From: Arthrobacter sp. 135MFCol5.1
Lineage (GTDB): Bacteria; Actinomycetota; Actinomycetes; Actinomycetales; Micrococcaceae
Assembly: GCF_000374865.1 (NCBI RefSeq)
Contig: NZ_KB895452.1
Location: forward strand, 558,001 to 622,000
DNA: 64,000 bases
Direction of reading: 5' to 3'
The notes under the pieces are model-generated. The model saw only the letters and a program-made list of their open reading frames with translations. It was not told the DNA's origin and searched no databases. Shown piece by piece: positions 17,291-25,578 of the stretch (position 1 is its first letter; the number at the start of each line of letters is the position of its first letter). A program made the translations under genes and the position numbers.

Positions 17291-18007
17291 ATGACACTCG
17301 ACCCCGGCTCTGCTGCCATCATCCAGTTGGCGTGGGCACGCCGGCTGGGCCTTGACGACGACGCATTCGGGACCGGACTCGCCTCGGCCGAACGGATTGT
17401 GCGGGCCGACGAGTCAGTCCGGACCGTTGAGTTCGTGCGGCTTTTCGGAAGTTCGGTGCTGGTGGGGCCGCAGAGCGTGATCGACGCCGCCGCCGGCATC
17501 CCGGATGAGGAAATGGCCCAGCACGTGACCCTCCTGACCCTCACCAGGGACCGAGGCGGTCACGGCCTCGGTGCCGCGGCACTGTTCTTCGCGGACGACC
17601 TGCCCCTGCAGCAGCCCTCCGACGAGCTCACCGTGTCCCACGGCAACCCCGAGGCCATCGAGTTGGAGGGCCGCTGCCCGCCCGATGACGTCAACGAAGT
17701 TGGCCTCTCCGACCTGGAAAACCGGTACACGATCGTCCACGAGCAGGATGGCCGGCGCGTGCCCTTGGCCTGCGGGGCCTACGGCGAGTGGGAAGGCCTG
17801 CTGGCAAACATGGGGGTCTTGGTCGACCCGGAGTGGCGCCGGCGCGGCCTTGGTTCCCTGGCGGGCTCCATCGCGGCCCACGAAGCACTCGCAGCGGGAC
17901 TGACGCTGCAGTGGCGCGCGGACGTCAGCAACACGGGCTGCCTGGCGTTGGCCCGGAAGCTTGGCCTCTCAGCCGGCGGAATCCAGACCAGCGTCCACCT
18001 TCGCTGA
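17291..18007 (+). CDS. GNAT family N-acetyltransferase
   Basis: A 238-residue protein. The acetyl-CoA-binding motif is clear in MGVLVDPEWRRRGLGSLAGS (about residues 177-196), followed by the family's beta-bulge and a late NTGCLALARKLGLS helix that is typical of GNAT folds. The N-terminal half is a degenerate partner domain. The substrate is unknown. The start follows a -10 box by 6 nt, so the mRNA is probably leaderless. The last 39 nt overlap the convergent exporter gene. Confidence 0.85.
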   Translation: MTLDPGSAAIIQLAWARRLGLDDDAFGTGLASAERIVRADESVRTVEFVRLFGSSVLVGPQSVIDAAAGIPDEEMAQHVTLLTLTRDRGGHGLGAAALFFADDLPLQQPSDELTVSHGNPEAIELEGRCPPDDVNEVGLSDLENRYTIVHEQDGRRVPLACGAYGEWEGLLANMGVLVDPEWRRRGLGSLAGSIAAHEALAAGLTLQWRADVSNTGCLALARKLGLSAGGIQTSVHLR

Positions 18008-19492
18008 CGGCTGGCCTTGGGCCGGCGCTCCCCAACCCTGGACGGGCTGCGGCTTTGCGAAAAACAACGCTACGGCTGCCCCCACCAGGATCACTCCGGC
18101 GGGAAGAAGGATGGACTGGCCCATCGCCGTCGAAAAGCCACCGTGCAGGAATTCGGGCAGCGAGCCGCCCATCGCCAGGCCTTCGCCGGCGGATCCGCCG
18201 GGGCCTCCCGCAGGCAGTTCGGCCGTGAGCCGCGACTGGATGAGCACCGCGATGGCGGCACTGCCCAGGACTGCGCCGATCTGGCGGGTGGTGTTGTAAA
18301 CACCCGAACCCGCCCCGGCCTGCCGTGGCGGCAGGTTCCTGGTGGCCGTAGTGCTCAACGGGGCCCATATGCCTGCGTTGGCGAAGCCCAAAACGGCGCT
18401 GGGCAGCAGGAACATCAGGATGGGTGTGTCCGGTTGCATCAGGGCTGAGTTCCAGAGCAGCGCCACAGCCATCAGCACGAGCCCGGTGGCGGTGATGTAT
18501 TTTGGGTTGACGCGGTCCACCAGCTTGCCCACGACGGGCGCGAGTCCGCCGGATATCAGGGCCATGGGCACCATCATCAGGGCGGACTGGGTGGGAGTCA
18601 GGCCCCGGACCAGCTGGTAGTAGAAGATCAGCGGCAGGCTGAAGGCGGTCACGGTGAAGCCCACCGTGGTGATCCCGATGTTGGCGAGCGAAAAGTTCCG
18701 GTCCTTGAACAGCGCCAAGGGCAGCAGCGGTTCACCCTTGTTGAAGCGCTGCCACGCCACGAAGGCCGCCAGCACCACGATGCCGGCGATGATCAGGCCC
18801 CATACGCTGATGGGTCCGGTGATGGTGCCCCAGTTGTAGGTCTCGCCTTCCTGGATGCCAAAAACCAGCAGGAACAGGCCGACGGCGCTGAGCAGGACCC
18901 CGGGGATATCGAACTTGTGCGGGTGCGTGCTCAGTGCCGGCACGTTGCGCCACGCCAGGATGAACCCGACCAAGCCAACCGGGACGTTGATGAAGAAGAT
19001 CCATTCCCAGCCGAGCCCGTCCACCAGGACGCCGCCGAGGATGGGCCCGACGAGGGTCGCCATACCGGCGGTTGCGCCCCAGACTGCCATCGCAGAGCCG
19101 CGGCGGTCCGGCGGGAAGATGCGGGTGATGACAGCCATGGTCTGGGGAGTCATCATGGCGGCGCCGAGGCCTTGGAGCACGCGGGCCGCGATCAGGACCC
19201 GGACGTCGCCGGACAGGCCGCACCACAGCGAGGCCAGCGTAAAGACCACCAGGCCGGAGAGGTACAGCTTCTTGGGCCCGAACCTGTCGCCGAGGCGGCC
19301 GGTGATGAGCAGCGGGACAGCGTAGGCCAGCAGGTAGGCGCTGGTCACCCAGATGACCGAGTTGATGTCCGCGTCCAGGCCTTCCATGATCCGGGGGTTG
19401 GCCACGGACACGATGGTGGTGTCGATCAGGATCATGAAGAACCCGATCACCAGGGACCACAGGGCCGGCCAGGGCTTCGCTACGTTTTCCAC
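17969..19492 (-). CDS. MFS drug exporter, 14-helix DHA2/EmrB type
   Basis: A 507-residue transporter of the DHA2 family, proton-driven exporters of drugs and dyes. Motif A is seen in ITGRLGDRFGPKKLYL. Motif C, typical of antiporters, appears in TLVGPILGGVLVDGLGW. About 14 membrane helices span the protein. It starts with GTG. The C-terminal end overlaps the convergent GNAT gene by 39 nt, so antisense interference between them is possible. There is no linked regulator; the substrate is unknown. Confidence 0.9.
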   Translation of the reverse strand: MENVAKPWPALWSLVIGFFMILIDTTIVSVANPRIMEGLDADINSVIWVTSAYLLAYAVPLLITGRLGDRFGPKKLYLSGLVVFTLASLWCGLSGDVRVLIAARVLQGLGAAMMTPQTMAVITRIFPPDRRGSAMAVWGATAGMATLVGPILGGVLVDGLGWEWIFFINVPVGLVGFILAWRNVPALSTHPHKFDIPGVLLSAVGLFLLVFGIQEGETYNWGTITGPISVWGLIIAGIVVLAAFVAWQRFNKGEPLLPLALFKDRNFSLANIGITTVGFTVTAFSLPLIFYYQLVRGLTPTQSALMMVPMALISGGLAPVVGKLVDRVNPKYITATGLVLMAVALLWNSALMQPDTPILMFLLPSAVLGFANAGIWAPLSTTATRNLPPRQAGAGSGVYNTTRQIGAVLGSAAIAVLIQSRLTAELPAGGPGGSAGEGLAMGGSLPEFLHGGFSTAMGQSILLPAGVILVGAAVALFFAKPQPVQGWGAPAQGQPSAKVDAGLDSAG

Positions 19493-19545
19493 TCGATCAT
19501 CCTTTGAAATTTTGGTATTGGTGCCGGGCGGACCCGGCGAAAGCG

Positions 19546-19965
19546 CTAGCCCAGCAGATCCAGGATCTCCGCGCGGGCGAACATTTGGGCCGCGGCCCGC
19601 GCCGACGGCGCTCCGGCATCCGGATCGGCTCCGGCGTCCAGCAGGACACGGGCCACGTCCGGGTAGCCCTTGAAGGCTGCCCCGGCAAGCGGGGTCTGGC
19701 CACGGTCGTTGGCAGTGTTGGCGTCGGCGCCGTGCTTAAGGAGCAACTCCACCGTATCGGCGTGGCCGTGGTACGCGGCCAGCATCAGCAGGGAGTCTCC
19801 TGTGGCGTTGGTCATGGTTGCCGGCGCCCCGGCTTCAAGGTAGGCGCCAAGCAAGGCGTCGTTGCCGTCGCGGGCCGCCTGAAACAGCGAGTGCGCCAGC
19901 GCCACCGCGGCATCATTGTCCTGCGTGGCCTCCGGCGCAATACCCGGTGCGGTGTGGTCTGTCAT
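19546..19965 (-). CDS. Small ankyrin repeat protein
   Basis: A 139-residue protein built of about three ankyrin repeats between residues 35 and 135, with the typical GDSLLMLAAYHGHADTVELL, GQTPLAGAAFKG and ARVLLDAGADPDAG segments. It is a protein-interaction module with no signal peptide, so probably cytoplasmic. Its ATG overlaps the TGA of the YgfZ gene (TGATG), so the two are co-translated. Similar small ankyrin proteins are sometimes linked to oxidative-stress genes; here the partner is a YgfZ-type protein, itself connected with iron-sulfur repair. Confidence 0.88.
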   Translation of the reverse strand: MTDHTAPGIAPEATQDNDAAVALAHSLFQAARDGNDALLGAYLEAGAPATMTNATGDSLLMLAAYHGHADTVELLLKHGADANTANDRGQTPLAGAAFKGYPDVARVLLDAGADPDAGAPSARAAAQMFARAEILDLLG

Positions 19966-21047
19966 CAGCGGGGCCCTCTCAGGAATCCGGTCTGCCGCCC
20001 AACAACCTGGCCGGCGTCCGGGGCGACAATAAGCTCCTGGACGGCCGGATACGGTTCATCGCCGTCCAGGACCGTCAGTATTTCATCCGGCGCCACGGAA
20101 CGCTTTATGACCGCCAGCGCCACGGGACCCATCTCGTGGTGTTGCGCAACGGACGTCACCGTGCCCACTTTGCGTTCCCCTGCCATGACCGGGCTGCCGG
20201 CCGCGGGCAGTGTGTGCTGCGAACCGTCCAACTGCAGGAACACCAGCCGCCGCGGCGGGTGGCCAAGGTTGTGCACGCGGGCGACGGTTTCCTGTCCCTT
20301 GTAGCAGCCCTTGGCCAAGTGCACCGCGGTGCGCAGGAGGTCGAGTTCGTGCGGGATGGTCTTGTCATCGGTTTCTGCGCCGATCCTGGGGCGCCAGGCA
20401 GCGACGCGGAGGGCTTCGGCCGCGAGCACTCCGGCCAGCGGGCGTCCGGCGACTGCGGCCTCGAGTTCCTCGGCGGGGATGAGGTATTCGAACCAGGGAC
20501 GCTCAAGGCCCGGGTGGTTTTCCTCGGACACAGTGGCGTACGAGTACCCGCCCGCCGAGACATGCGGCCAGGGATCCTGCCAGGCAAGGCGTCCGGCCCA
20601 TTCGGGAACCGCCGTGGTGCTGCCCACCACGGCCCAATCGGCGGAGACGTCGGTGATCTCCACCCGCAGCATGAACTTCATCCGGTTCAAGTACTCGGCC
20701 AGCGGTGCAGCCTCGGCGGCCTCCACGATCAGCCAGGTGGTCCCGCCGTCGTCAACAACCCTGGCATCAAAGTCGATGCGCCCCTGGACGCTGAGCAGCA
20801 ACAGTTCGCTGGACTCACCCGGCGCCAGGGCTGCCACCTGCTGGGACGAGAGCGTGTTGAGCCAGCTCAACCGGTCCGGTCCGGTGACGGTGACCACACC
20901 GCGGTGTGACAGGTCGACGACGGCGGTTCCGGCAGCGAGTGCGCGCTGCTCGCGCAACGGCTCGCCGTAGTGGGCGGCGACACCGGCGTCGGGGCCGGCG
21001 GCCTCAACGGCGCCGGGACGCGACAACAAAGGGCTGGGCGTACTCAT
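19965..21047 (-). CDS. ygfZ: Folate-binding YgfZ/GcvT-fold protein
   Basis: A 360-residue protein of the YgfZ (COG0354) family, tetrahydrofolate-binding relatives of GcvT that help maintain some iron-sulfur enzymes, especially under oxidative stress. The diagnostic motif KGCYKGQE with its reactive Cys lies near residue 248, in the expected middle-to-C-terminal place. The N-terminal GcvT-like fold includes VVDLSHRGVVTVTGPDRLSWLN. It is the first gene of a pair with the ankyrin protein. An equivalent gene occupies the Rv0811c position in M. tuberculosis. Confidence 0.9.
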   Translation of the reverse strand: MSTPSPLLSRPGAVEAAGPDAGVAAHYGEPLREQRALAAGTAVVDLSHRGVVTVTGPDRLSWLNTLSSQQVAALAPGESSELLLLSVQGRIDFDARVVDDGGTTWLIVEAAEAAPLAEYLNRMKFMLRVEITDVSADWAVVGSTTAVPEWAGRLAWQDPWPHVSAGGYSYATVSEENHPGLERPWFEYLIPAEELEAAVAGRPLAGVLAAEALRVAAWRPRIGAETDDKTIPHELDLLRTAVHLAKGCYKGQETVARVHNLGHPPRRLVFLQLDGSQHTLPAAGSPVMAGERKVGTVTSVAQHHEMGPVALAVIKRSVAPDEILTVLDGDEPYPAVQELIVAPDAGQVVGRQTGFLRGPR

Positions 21048-21105
21048 ATTGGCGGCAACGTCCTTTAGCAGCGGGGTATTCCGGGTTGTGAAGGTTCAGC
21101 CAACG

Positions 21106-21840
21106 CTAGCGGTATTCCGGGTTCTCAAAATCGAACCGCGTACCGGCCTCCCATTCACCGGGCAGGTTGCCGTAGGCCGGGTAGCCTCCGGCATCCTTGA
21201 GGATCCTGGCCAGGTGCAGGAGGTTCCAGGTCATGAACGTCGTGTTCCGGTTGGTGAAGTCTGTCTCCGGGCCGCCGGAGCCCTCGTCCAGGTAGCTGGG
21301 GCCGGGCCCTACCGGCCCGATCCACCCGGCGTCGGCCTGCGGCGGGATGCTGAAGCCGATGTGCTGGAGGCTGTAGAGGATGTTCATGGCGCAGTGCTTG
21401 ATGCCGTCCTCGTTTCCGGTGATGAGGCAGCCGCCGACCTTCGGGTAGAACGCCCACTGGCCCTGGCTGTTGAGCTGGCCGGAGTGGGCGTAGAGGCGCT
21501 CGATCAGCTTCTTGGTCTGGGACGAGTTGTCGCCCAGCCAGATGGGGCCGGCCACCACCACGATGTCCGCTTCCTGGACGGCGGGGTAAATCTCCGGCCA
21601 TTCATCGGTGGCCCAGCCGTGCTCGGTCATGTCCGGGTAGACGCCCGTGGCGATGTCGTGATCGACAGTGCGGATGAGCCTGGTGCTGACGCCCTGCTTC
21701 TCCATGATCCGGCGGCTGATGGTAATCAGCCCTTCGGTGTTGGAGGTCTGGGGTGACTTCTTCAGGGTGCCGTTGAAGAAGACGGCCTTGAGGTCGCTGT
21801 AGCTGGTGGGCTTGCCTGCGTGTTCCGTTCCGTCTTCCAT
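21106..21840 (-). CDS. NAD(P)H-dependent FMN reductase / flavodoxin-fold protein
   Basis: A 244-residue flavoprotein. The FMN phosphate-binding loop is seen in FFNGTLKKSPQTSNTEGL near residue 20, and ADIVVVAGPIWLGDNSS and GGCLITGNEDGIKH match the flavin-contacting loops of WrbA/FMN reductases. It probably transfers electrons from NAD(P)H to quinones or small electrophiles. I chose the ATG at 21840 (MEDGTEH), with GGAAAGG upstream; the open frame extends further but without conserved sequence. It lies 17 nt after the nitrobindin gene. Confidence 0.87.
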   Translation of the reverse strand: MEDGTEHAGKPTSYSDLKAVFFNGTLKKSPQTSNTEGLITISRRIMEKQGVSTRLIRTVDHDIATGVYPDMTEHGWATDEWPEIYPAVQEADIVVVAGPIWLGDNSSQTKKLIERLYAHSGQLNSQGQWAFYPKVGGCLITGNEDGIKHCAMNILYSLQHIGFSIPPQADAGWIGPVGPGPSYLDEGSGGPETDFTNRNTTFMTWNLLHLARILKDAGGYPAYGNLPGEWEAGTRFDFENPEYR

Positions 21841-21857
21841 GGCGGGGCCTTTCCGGG

Positions 21858-22466
21858 TCAGGAAACTCTTTTCAGGAATGCAGAGGCGTGGGCCTCCAGC
21901 CCTTTTCCGGCCTCTCCACCCGTTGCCACGTCCCACCGCCACAAAAGGTTCCCGTCCACCAGGCCGAAGATCCGGGTGGCGGCACTGTAGTCTTTGGAAT
22001 GGCTGCCGCGCATCACCATGTCGGTGGTCAGCTGGATCTGCGGTCCCTTGATCTGGCCGTAGTACAGCTCCGTGATGCCGCCAGGGTGGGCGATGGATAC
22101 GGAGATGTCGAAGCCGCCGTCCTTGTTGCGCAGCGCCTCCACCTCGTCGGCGCTTTTCAACACCGGAACGATGTCTGCCGGCACCAGCCCCGGGCCGCCG
22201 TCGGCATCCAGCTGTTTGCGCTCCAGCGCCCAGAAGCCGGTCTCGACGGTGAGCGGCCGCAGCCGCGTGCCGTCGTCGTCGGTCAACCAGCTTTCGGCGC
22301 GGTACTGGAGGTACGGCAGCCCGTTGTGGGTGAAGGACACGTGCTGCAGGAAATGCTCGGAATCCTCGTCACCGCTGCCCAGCCGGCCGCGTCCTTCCCA
22401 CTCACCTATGAGCCAGGATAGGGGGACGAGTTCGGGAGTCAGGTCTGTGGGAATCTCAATGGGCAC
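21858..22466 (-). CDS. Nitrobindin-like heme-binding beta-barrel (FABP-like)
   Basis: A 202-residue protein of the nitrobindin/DUF1794 family. The signature GEWEGRG loop lies at about residues 21-27 and LLWRWDVAT and ITELYYGQIKG strands follow. Family members bind ferric heme and isomerise peroxynitrite to nitrate; the M. tuberculosis member is Rv0813c. The proximal His would be near the C-terminus (LEAHASAFLKR). It starts with GTG after CGAGGTAA. The following flavoprotein is probably in the same transcript. Confidence 0.87.
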   Translation of the reverse strand: MPIEIPTDLTPELVPLSWLIGEWEGRGRLGSGDEDSEHFLQHVSFTHNGLPYLQYRAESWLTDDDGTRLRPLTVETGFWALERKQLDADGGPGLVPADIVPVLKSADEVEALRNKDGGFDISVSIAHPGGITELYYGQIKGPQIQLTTDMVMRGSHSKDYSAATRIFGLVDGNLLWRWDVATGGEAGKGLEAHASAFLKRVS

Positions 22467-22506
22467 TGTCTATTACCTCGAGATACGGCGGTGGGAAAGG
22501 ATGTGG

Positions 22507-22620
22507 CTACTTCTGGCCTTTGAAGAGGCGGTAGACCACGAAACCGGCAAACCAGGCCATGGAAACGCTCGCGATACCGAGCAGGACGAGGAAGAAGATT
22601 TCAAATGCAAGTACGGACAT
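22507..22620 (-). CDS. 37-residue single-helix membrane protein
   Basis: A very short open frame: ATG at 22620, stop TAG at 22507. The product is a single hydrophobic helix with Phe/Leu/Val core (FEIFFLVLLGIASVSMAWF) and a basic end (YRLFKGQK), the form of a small membrane protein or regulator peptide. TAGGATT precedes the start by 7 nt. It fits exactly between the nitrobindin gene and a permease-like gene with no overlap, which supports it as real. Function unknown. Confidence 0.65.
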   Translation of the reverse strand: MSVLAFEIFFLVLLGIASVSMAWFAGFVVYRLFKGQK

Positions 22621-22637
22621 GGTGCAATCCTAACCCG

Positions 22638-23456
22638 TTAGTAGATGAGTAGTTTGTCTATGAAGTACGCCAGGGATCCGACGGCTGAGACCGGGGCCAG
22701 GCCCATGCTCAAGGCTGCCGGCATATTCAACGGTGCGCCGCGCAGTGTCGCGAGCCTGCGGAAGCTGGCCAGGACCGCACCGACGATGACGCCGAAGACG
22801 GCCGCGGGCAGGACAGCAATGTCCGACAGGACCAGGCCGGCGAGCGGACCGGCCAGGCCGGCCAGCACAACGCCCAGGGGCGCGACGATGCTGTCCGGCC
22901 ATTGGATGAGTCCGGCAAGGAGCGCTACGGCGGCGCTGATCGCGGCCACCAGGAGCATTTCGCGGACACCGTTGAACCGGGCGCCGGCTATCCAGCCGGC
23001 GCCGAGGCAGGACAGGAGGACACCGACACAGCACCCGAGGGTGGATTCCAGCCGTTGCGCCTGGCCGGTGCCGCGGATGAGCTGCACCACGAAGACGGCC
23101 ATCATGCCCAGGGCGACGAAGGCGGGCGTCCAGTCGAGGTAGCCGGGGGGCGGGGCCACGGAGGCGCAGACCGCGGCGGCGGCTCCCGGCAGGGCGATCA
23201 CGGCGGCCAGGGTCTTCTTCGCCGGAATGCGGAGGAAGTGCGGCCACCCGATGCCCACGGCCGCGGCGATCAGGATGCCGACGGCGGCCAGGGCTTCCGG
23301 GGAGGAATAGACGCCGGCGATGATGGCAATGAGCCCGGCGATCCCGACGACCCCGATGGTCCAGGAGCCAAGTGACCGTACAGGTGACTGCAGTTCCGCC
23401 GTCATCCGGGGCCCGGCCTGTGCTTTGTCGGTGCACTCACTGCGCTGATTTCCCAT
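22638..23456 (-). CDS. Polytopic membrane protein, function unknown
   Basis: A protein of up to 272 residues with about eight hydrophobic helices from residue 30 on, and Ala/Gly/Val-rich composition. The helices alternate with short Pro- and Arg-containing loops. The N-terminal 17 residues may not be translated: an internal ATG at 23405 (MTAELQSPV) is an alternative start, and neither has a strong ribosome-binding site. I recognise no family. It is divergent from glnR and ends 17 nt before the small 37-residue gene. Confidence 0.75.
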   Translation of the reverse strand: MGNQRSECTDKAQAGPRMTAELQSPVRSLGSWTIGVVGIAGLIAIIAGVYSSPEALAAVGILIAAAVGIGWPHFLRIPAKKTLAAVIALPGAAAAVCASVAPPPGYLDWTPAFVALGMMAVFVVQLIRGTGQAQRLESTLGCCVGVLLSCLGAGWIAGARFNGVREMLLVAAISAAVALLAGLIQWPDSIVAPLGVVLAGLAGPLAGLVLSDIAVLPAAVFGVIVGAVLASFRRLATLRGAPLNMPAALSMGLAPVSAVGSLAYFIDKLLIY

Positions 23457-23745
23457 CCTGGCGTCGGCTGGAAGGCTGGTCCGCCCCCTCGTGGCAGGGC
23501 TGGTCCGCCCTGCTCCAATCCTGCCCTATATGAACCGCTTATGTCGCAAAACGTACCTGTCCAGGGCCCCAATCTGTGGCTTGGAAGGGGGTGCCGGGTA
23601 TACTCAAGGTTCAGCTACGCTCCCTGCTGAGGTGGCTGGCCGGCGGCGCGCTGACGGTCCACAAACCTCCCGCAGGAAGCCCGTACCGGCCGGTGAGAAT
23701 CCGGTTCAGTCGCCCAAAGATGCGCGGACGGCCCTTGGAGGAACA
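23457..23745 (+). promoter_or_regulatory. Long upstream region of glnR
   Basis: 289 bp between the divergent permease-like gene and glnR. A TATACT box at 23599-23604 could be the glnR -10, giving a leader of about 135 nt. The leader is GC-rich and can fold: CCGGCCGG at about 23687-23694 and a CCGG...CCGG segment before the GGAGG at 23737. No known riboswitch is matched. Confidence 0.4.
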
Positions 23746-24444
23746 ATGTCGCACATCCTGTTACTGACGAACAGCACCGGTTCTTCGGTGGACATCCTGC
23801 CTGCCCTTGAGCTGCTGAACCACCGGGTCCATATCCTGCCCGCGGAACCCACTGCCCTGCTGGAGACTGACCCGTGCGACATCGTCCTGCTGGATGCGCG
23901 CAAAGACCTCGTGGGTGCCCGTTCCCTCACCCAGCTGCTGAAGGCCACCGGACTGAGCGCCCCCCTTGTCCTGATCCTCACCGAGGGCGGCATGGCGGCG
24001 GTTTCCTCGGCGTGGGCCGTTGACGACATCGTCCTGGATTCTGCCGGACCCGCCGAGGTGGAAGCCCGCATCCGGCTGTCCGTGGCGCGGGCCGTCCCGG
24101 AACAGGAGGACGCGCCCACCGAGATCCGGGCCGCCGGTGTGATCATCGACGAAGCAAGCTACACGGCACGCGTCAACGGCGCACCCTTGAACCTGACCTT
24201 CAAGGAGTTCGAGCTCCTGAAGTACCTCGCGCAGCACCCCGGCCGCGTCTTCACCCGCCAGCAGCTGCTCACTGAAGTCTGGGGCTACGACTACTACGGC
24301 GGCACCCGCACGGTCGATGTCCACGTCCGCCGGCTTCGCGCCAAGCTTGGCGCGGACCACGAGAACCTGATCAGCACGGTCAGGAACGTGGGCTACCGCC
24401 TCACCCTGGTCAGGCAGCAGGAAGACGAACTTACCGAAGCCTGA
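23746..24444 (+). CDS. glnR: GlnR-type orphan OmpR regulator of nitrogen metabolism
   Basis: A 232-residue winged-helix regulator. The receiver-like N-terminus begins [12 protein letters not shown] and keeps an Asp in [12 protein letters not shown], but lacks the usual acidic pair at the start and the canonical Lys, as in GlnR proteins that act without phosphorylation. The C-terminal OmpR/PhoB domain (about residues 135-225) contains [20 protein letters not shown] and [18 protein letters not shown]. The sequence resembles actinobacterial GlnR closely along its whole length. GGAGG lies 5 nt before the ATG. The adjacent mshD is the same as in M. tuberculosis (Rv0818-Rv0819). Confidence 0.92.
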   Translation: MSHILLLTNSTGSSVDILPALELLNHRVHILPAEPTALLETDPCDIVLLDARKDLVGARSLTQLLKATGLSAPLVLILTEGGMAAVSSAWAVDDIVLDSAGPAEVEARIRLSVARAVPEQEDAPTEIRAAGVIIDEASYTARVNGAPLNLTFKEFELLKYLAQHPGRVFTRQQLLTEVWGYDYYGGTRTVDVHVRRLRAKLGADHENLISTVRNVGYRLTLVRQQEDELTEA

Positions 24445-24465
24445 GCCCTGCACGCCTTCGCCGTA

Positions 24466-24471
24466 TAGCCT
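24466..24471 (+). promoter_or_regulatory. -10 box, leaderless mshD
   Basis: TAGCCT (part of TATAGCCT), 6 nt before the ATG at 24478. Confidence 0.6.
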
Positions 24472-24477
24472 TGGCTC

Positions 24478-25446
24478 ATGACTCCAGCGCATCCGCAGAA
24501 GTGGCCCGTCCATGTTGTCCGGGGCGGCGTTGACCAGCAGCTCCTGAAAGACTGCCGCGACCTCCTTGCGGCGGCCGAGGAATCGGACGGCAATCCCTCG
24601 ATCTCCGAACAGACCCTGGTGACCATGCGCGCTGGCGACTCGCCGGACCACACCCTGCTGACGCTGGCCCTGTACGCGCCGGACGAGGACTCCGACCCCG
24701 CCACCGGCCAGGACCTGGCCGGGTTCGCCGTGGTGGTGGACGAGCCGGACGGCAACGGTGTCCTGGAGATCGCAGTGCACCCCTCCTACCGCAACCAGGG
24801 CGTGGCGGACCGGCTGGTGGGCGCGCTCAAGGAGGTGCGGGGCTTCGACGGGCTGAAAGCCTGGTCCCACGGAAACCATGAAGCAGCCGCGGACCTCGCG
24901 GCCCGGTACGGCTACGCACCGGTGCGCGAATTGTGGAAGATGCGGATGACGACGGCCGGCGCCGACCTGCCCGACGCCGGACTGCCGGACGGTGTGGCCA
25001 TCCGCGCCTTCGTGCCCGGCAAGGATGAGGAGGCCTGGCTGGCAGCGAACCGGGCGGCATTCGCACACCACCCCGAGCAAGGAAACCTGACCCGTGCGGA
25101 CCTGGACGCCCGGATGGCGGAGGACTGGTTCGATCCGGCCGGGTTCTTCCTGGCCGAGGACCGTGAAGGGCGTTTGCTCGGCTACCACTGGACCAAGGTC
25201 CACCCGCGTCACGGAGAGCATCCGGCCATCGGCGAGGTGTACGTGGTTGGTGTTGCGCCGGAGGCGCAGGGCCTGGGCCTGGGCAAGGCCCTGACGATCG
25301 CCGGCATCAAGCACCTGCGCGACTCCGGCCTCAGCGGGGTCATGCTGTACGTGGATGCGGACAATACTGCGGCAGTTGCCCTGTACCGGCGGCTGGGGTT
25401 CACCCGTTGGGACATGGACGTCATGTACGGCCCGGCTGCAGGCTAG
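24478..25446 (+). CDS. mshD: Mycothiol synthase
   Basis: A 322-residue enzyme with two GNAT domains that acetylates the Cys amine of Cys-GlcN-Ins, the last step of mycothiol synthesis. The C-terminal, active domain shows the CoA motif VVGVAPEAQGLGLGKALT and the ending YVDADNTAAVALYRRLGF. The N-terminal domain retains the motif AVHPSYRNQGVADRLVGAL. It sits directly after glnR. A -10 box stands 6 nt before the ATG, so transcription is probably independent and leaderless. Confidence 0.95.
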   Translation: MTPAHPQKWPVHVVRGGVDQQLLKDCRDLLAAAEESDGNPSISEQTLVTMRAGDSPDHTLLTLALYAPDEDSDPATGQDLAGFAVVVDEPDGNGVLEIAVHPSYRNQGVADRLVGALKEVRGFDGLKAWSHGNHEAAADLAARYGYAPVRELWKMRMTTAGADLPDAGLPDGVAIRAFVPGKDEEAWLAANRAAFAHHPEQGNLTRADLDARMAEDWFDPAGFFLAEDREGRLLGYHWTKVHPRHGEHPAIGEVYVVGVAPEAQGLGLGKALTIAGIKHLRDSGLSGVMLYVDADNTAAVALYRRLGFTRWDMDVMYGPAAG

Positions 25447-25578
25447 GTTACGGGCCCCGGAACAAAGCCCGGCGGTGCGTTAAACAGGGCCGTGGGGCCG
25501 GTGAATGCTTGTAAGGTTGGAATGGAGCCGCGCGGGGCGGAAGCGCCGGCACCACAGCGCCAGCCATAAGGAGAAGCC

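Noticed and set aside
23660..23720. A cobalamin-riboswitch-like string (GGAAG, then GGCCGGTGAGAATCCGG) before glnR
   Set aside because: The similarity is limited to one segment. The conserved core (GCCACTG) and the long-range pairing partner are missing, and glnR is not a B12 gene.
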